Source: Azadirachta indica
Lineage: Eukaryota > Streptophyta > Magnoliopsida > Sapindales > Meliaceae
Assembly (NCBI GenBank): GCA_022749755.1
Contig: CM040441.1
Location: 9,966,890-10,030,889, forward strand
Direction of reading: 5' to 3'
Length of the DNA stretch: 64,000 bases
Part shown: piece by piece, positions 62,290 to 64,000 of the stretch
Numbering within the stretch: the first letter of the stretch is position 1
Layout: every line of letters begins with the position of its first letter
The notes under the pieces: model-generated
Databases searched by the model: none
What the model was told of the DNA's origin: nothing
The model's input: only the letters and a program-made list of their open reading frames with translations
Program-made: the position numbers and the translations under genes

Positions 62290-62565
62290 TTCAACTTTTT
62301 AGTGCTGTGGTGGTGGTGGCGGCTTACGAGGTAGAAAGTAATGATGACCATAGCGCATAGGAAGCTAAACATGATGGTGATGGTGGCAACATATGAGGCC
62401 GAGGACAATGGTGGCAACAATGGCGATGGCTTAAGAGATAGAAAATGATGGCGGCAATAGCGACGTAGAGGCAAAAAATGATGACAACGATGACAACATA
62501 AGAAATAGAAATGATGTTGGTAGCAACAACATCATAAGGGTTAAAAATTACTGGTAGCAACGGCA
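62290..62565. repeat. Imperfect GATGGTGGC-type minisatellite
   Basis: Runs of GGTGGTGGC, GATGGTGG, GGCAACAATGG and GCGGCAATAGCGA recur with AGAAAATGATG spacers at irregular 40-70 bp steps. Frames on the minus strand through this repeat are His/Ile/Ser-rich and not credible proteins. Confidence 0.6.
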
Positions 62566-63214
62566 AAAAAGAGTATATTTAGGTTATGTTTTCTTTGATT
62601 AAAATATTTTTTCAAAATTTTTATTATATATTATTTATGTAAATTATTTAGTATTTATTGTAGATATAGACTGTTATATCCTTTAAATTATTTATTACTT
62701 ATTATATATTATTTACAGAGACCATTATACATTTTTCATTGCTAATTGTAACGAAAAAATTTAAAAGAAGGGGTATGTTTAACAATTATTTTCGAAGTAG
62801 GAATGTAACTATTATTTGTGCAATAAAATGAAAGTGTAGATGTCATTTGGCTTAGCATAATAACATCAGCATATTGTCCTTAACTTTTGAGAACACTTAA
62901 GTTTATAGAGTGTGTTAAATACTCCTAACTTTTGAAAAAATAGGATTATTTAAAACATAATAGGAACTAAAATGTTAAATTAAAAAAATCATTTTATTTT
63001 TTATTTTTGAAAAACTTTAGAAAATGAATATAATTACTTAAATTACAATATTAACAATGAATTTTGATGGAATGATATACTAAAATGCGCCTAAGTTCTC
63101 TTTTTTTTTTTTTGACCTTTCTTGATGATAATATAGTAGGAACGAAAATAAAAGTTTTTTAAAAATTATATATAAAGTATAAACCATTATTTAATATGTC
63201 TAACTAAATATTAT

Positions 63215-63640
63215 TGATAAATGTGTAAAATACGTGTTTATCATTCACTTTTAGACTTGAGTTATTTGTTTAATTCTTAAGTTTTATTGGTATTTGATTT
63301 GTTTTAGGCTTTTGTGCAGAAAATGAGAGAATTGGCTATCTAAGAAAAATTAGGCTCGACAAAGAACATATTCGAGAATTAAATTGCGAGATGTTTGTGG
63401 GCTAAAATGCAAAATAATCGAGGGCCAAAGTGCAAAGCTTTAGGGACCTAAACGCTAACATAGGAAAATTGGGGCTATCCTTGAATATCTTCCTTTTCGA
63501 GCCGAATTTACCTTAAATAGCCAATTCTATCATTTTCTGCATGAAACCCTAAAACAAATAAAATAACAATAAAATTTGGGATTAAATAAACAAATCAAAT
63601 TTAAAAGTGAATGGTAAACACGTATTTTGTGTACTTATCA
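63215..63640. repeat. Long imperfect inverted repeat with 143-146 bp arms
   Basis: The left arm, 63215-63360, starts TGATAAATGTGTAAAATACG. The right arm, 63498-63640, read in reverse, starts TGATAAGTACACAAAATACG. Both arms continue with GTGTTTAYCATTCACTTTTA, TTTGTTTTAGG, GCAGAAAATGA, GAATTGGCTAT and end near CGGCTCG or AGGCTCG. The spacer is 137 bp. Mismatches and small gaps are spread along the arms. The origin is probably an inverted pair of repeat ends. Confidence 0.8.
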
Positions 63641-64000
63641 AACACCCGTATACTTGAGTGTTTGCTTGTTCTCAAGCAAATCAAACCACTATGAAAAGAG
63701 ATAGGGGAAAATTTATCCATAAAATCTCATTTGAGATTAATTAATGATTAAACAGACTTTTTATCAAAGTATAATCAAGCCCCAAAGATCAAGTATCATG
63801 CTTAAGTTAGGCAAAACTTCAAAATGCAGTCATTTTCTCGTGTATTCCAACTTGAAGAACAAAAGTCATTTTACTCAAAGATTCCTTGTGCATGTGTGAA
63901 TTGCCACTCATGCTTGATTGTCCTTCAATTTGGATTAGATTATGCTCACAATTAAGCTTAATTTGAACACTTAGGGAACTCCATATACTTACTCTTCAAG
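63641..64000. other. Right-end repeat-like DNA
   Basis: Begins AACACCCGTATACTTGAGTG with TTTGCTTGTTCTCAAGCAAA next to it, a phrase that recalls dispersed plant retroelements. No coding frame is seen. It is cut by the window edge, so the assignment is tentative. Confidence 0.3.

Larger units (their letters stand above)
60961..63214. other. Intergenic AT-rich DNA
   Basis: No gene was recognised. Contents are an (AT) microsatellite at 61960-61980, a triplet-rich imperfect repeat at 62290-62565, and several short low-complexity frames rejected as coding. Confidence 0.55.

Noticed and set aside
62238..62566. Two minus-strand frames of about 80 codons
   Set aside because: They are translations of the triplet-rich minisatellite, composed of His, Ser and Ile runs without a domain.

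Overview
This window is nuclear DNA from a flowering plant, almost certainly a eudicot. The evidence is many short GT-AG introns in very AT-rich DNA, plant-only protein families (TWD40-2, an ASHH3/4-type SET protein, BONSAI/APC13), and close agreement of every predicted protein with its Arabidopsis counterpart in length and motifs. I cannot name the species. No bacterial, organellar or viral segment is visible. Eight protein-coding genes could be assembled exon by exon, and in each the reading phase closes from start to stop codon.

Layout: 402-5287 (-) autophagy cysteine protease ATG4; 7021-11915 (+) histone methyltransferase ASHH3; 16708-21590 (+) methylenetetrahydrofolate reductase; 24997-26401 (-) a probably plastid-targeted tRNA-binding OB-fold (EMAP-II/Arc1p type) protein; 27520-33853 (-) methionine aminopeptidase 2; 36198-50026 (+) TWD40-2, a WD40 subunit of the endocytic TPLATE complex, in 20 coding exons; 51270-53353 (-) the 63-residue APC/C subunit APC13 (BONSAI); 55349-58501 (-) the histone-binding WD40 protein MSI1. 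ATG4/ASHH3 and MAP2/TWD40-2 are divergent pairs. MTHFR/OB-fold protein and TWD40-2/APC13 are convergent pairs.

The first five genes keep the order I recall for Arabidopsis chromosome 3 (ATG4b, ASHH4, MTHFR1, OB-fold protein, MAP2B at At3g59950-At3g59990), with a second copy on chromosome 2. The last three have Arabidopsis counterparts elsewhere, so the conserved block seems to end at about 34-36 kb. The genes are housekeeping functions (autophagy, one-carbon metabolism, translation, N-terminal processing, endocytosis, cell cycle, chromatin) and do not form one pathway.

Gaps and introns hold degraded mobile DNA: a LINE 3' fragment inside the last APC13 intron, a TRIM-like miniature LTR element in a TWD40-2 intron, a G/C-rich non-autonomous DNA element downstream of MTHFR, a possible SINE and MITE in the likely 3' UTR intron of ASHH3, a 143-bp-armed inverted repeat near the right end, and several local tandem duplications. 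I see no sign of a new multi-gene system. The observations most worth follow-up are the LINE inside APC13/BONSAI, a possible spliced upstream ORF in the MSI1 leader, the 3' UTR intron of ASHH3, and a small unassigned ORF at 23.3-23.5 kb.
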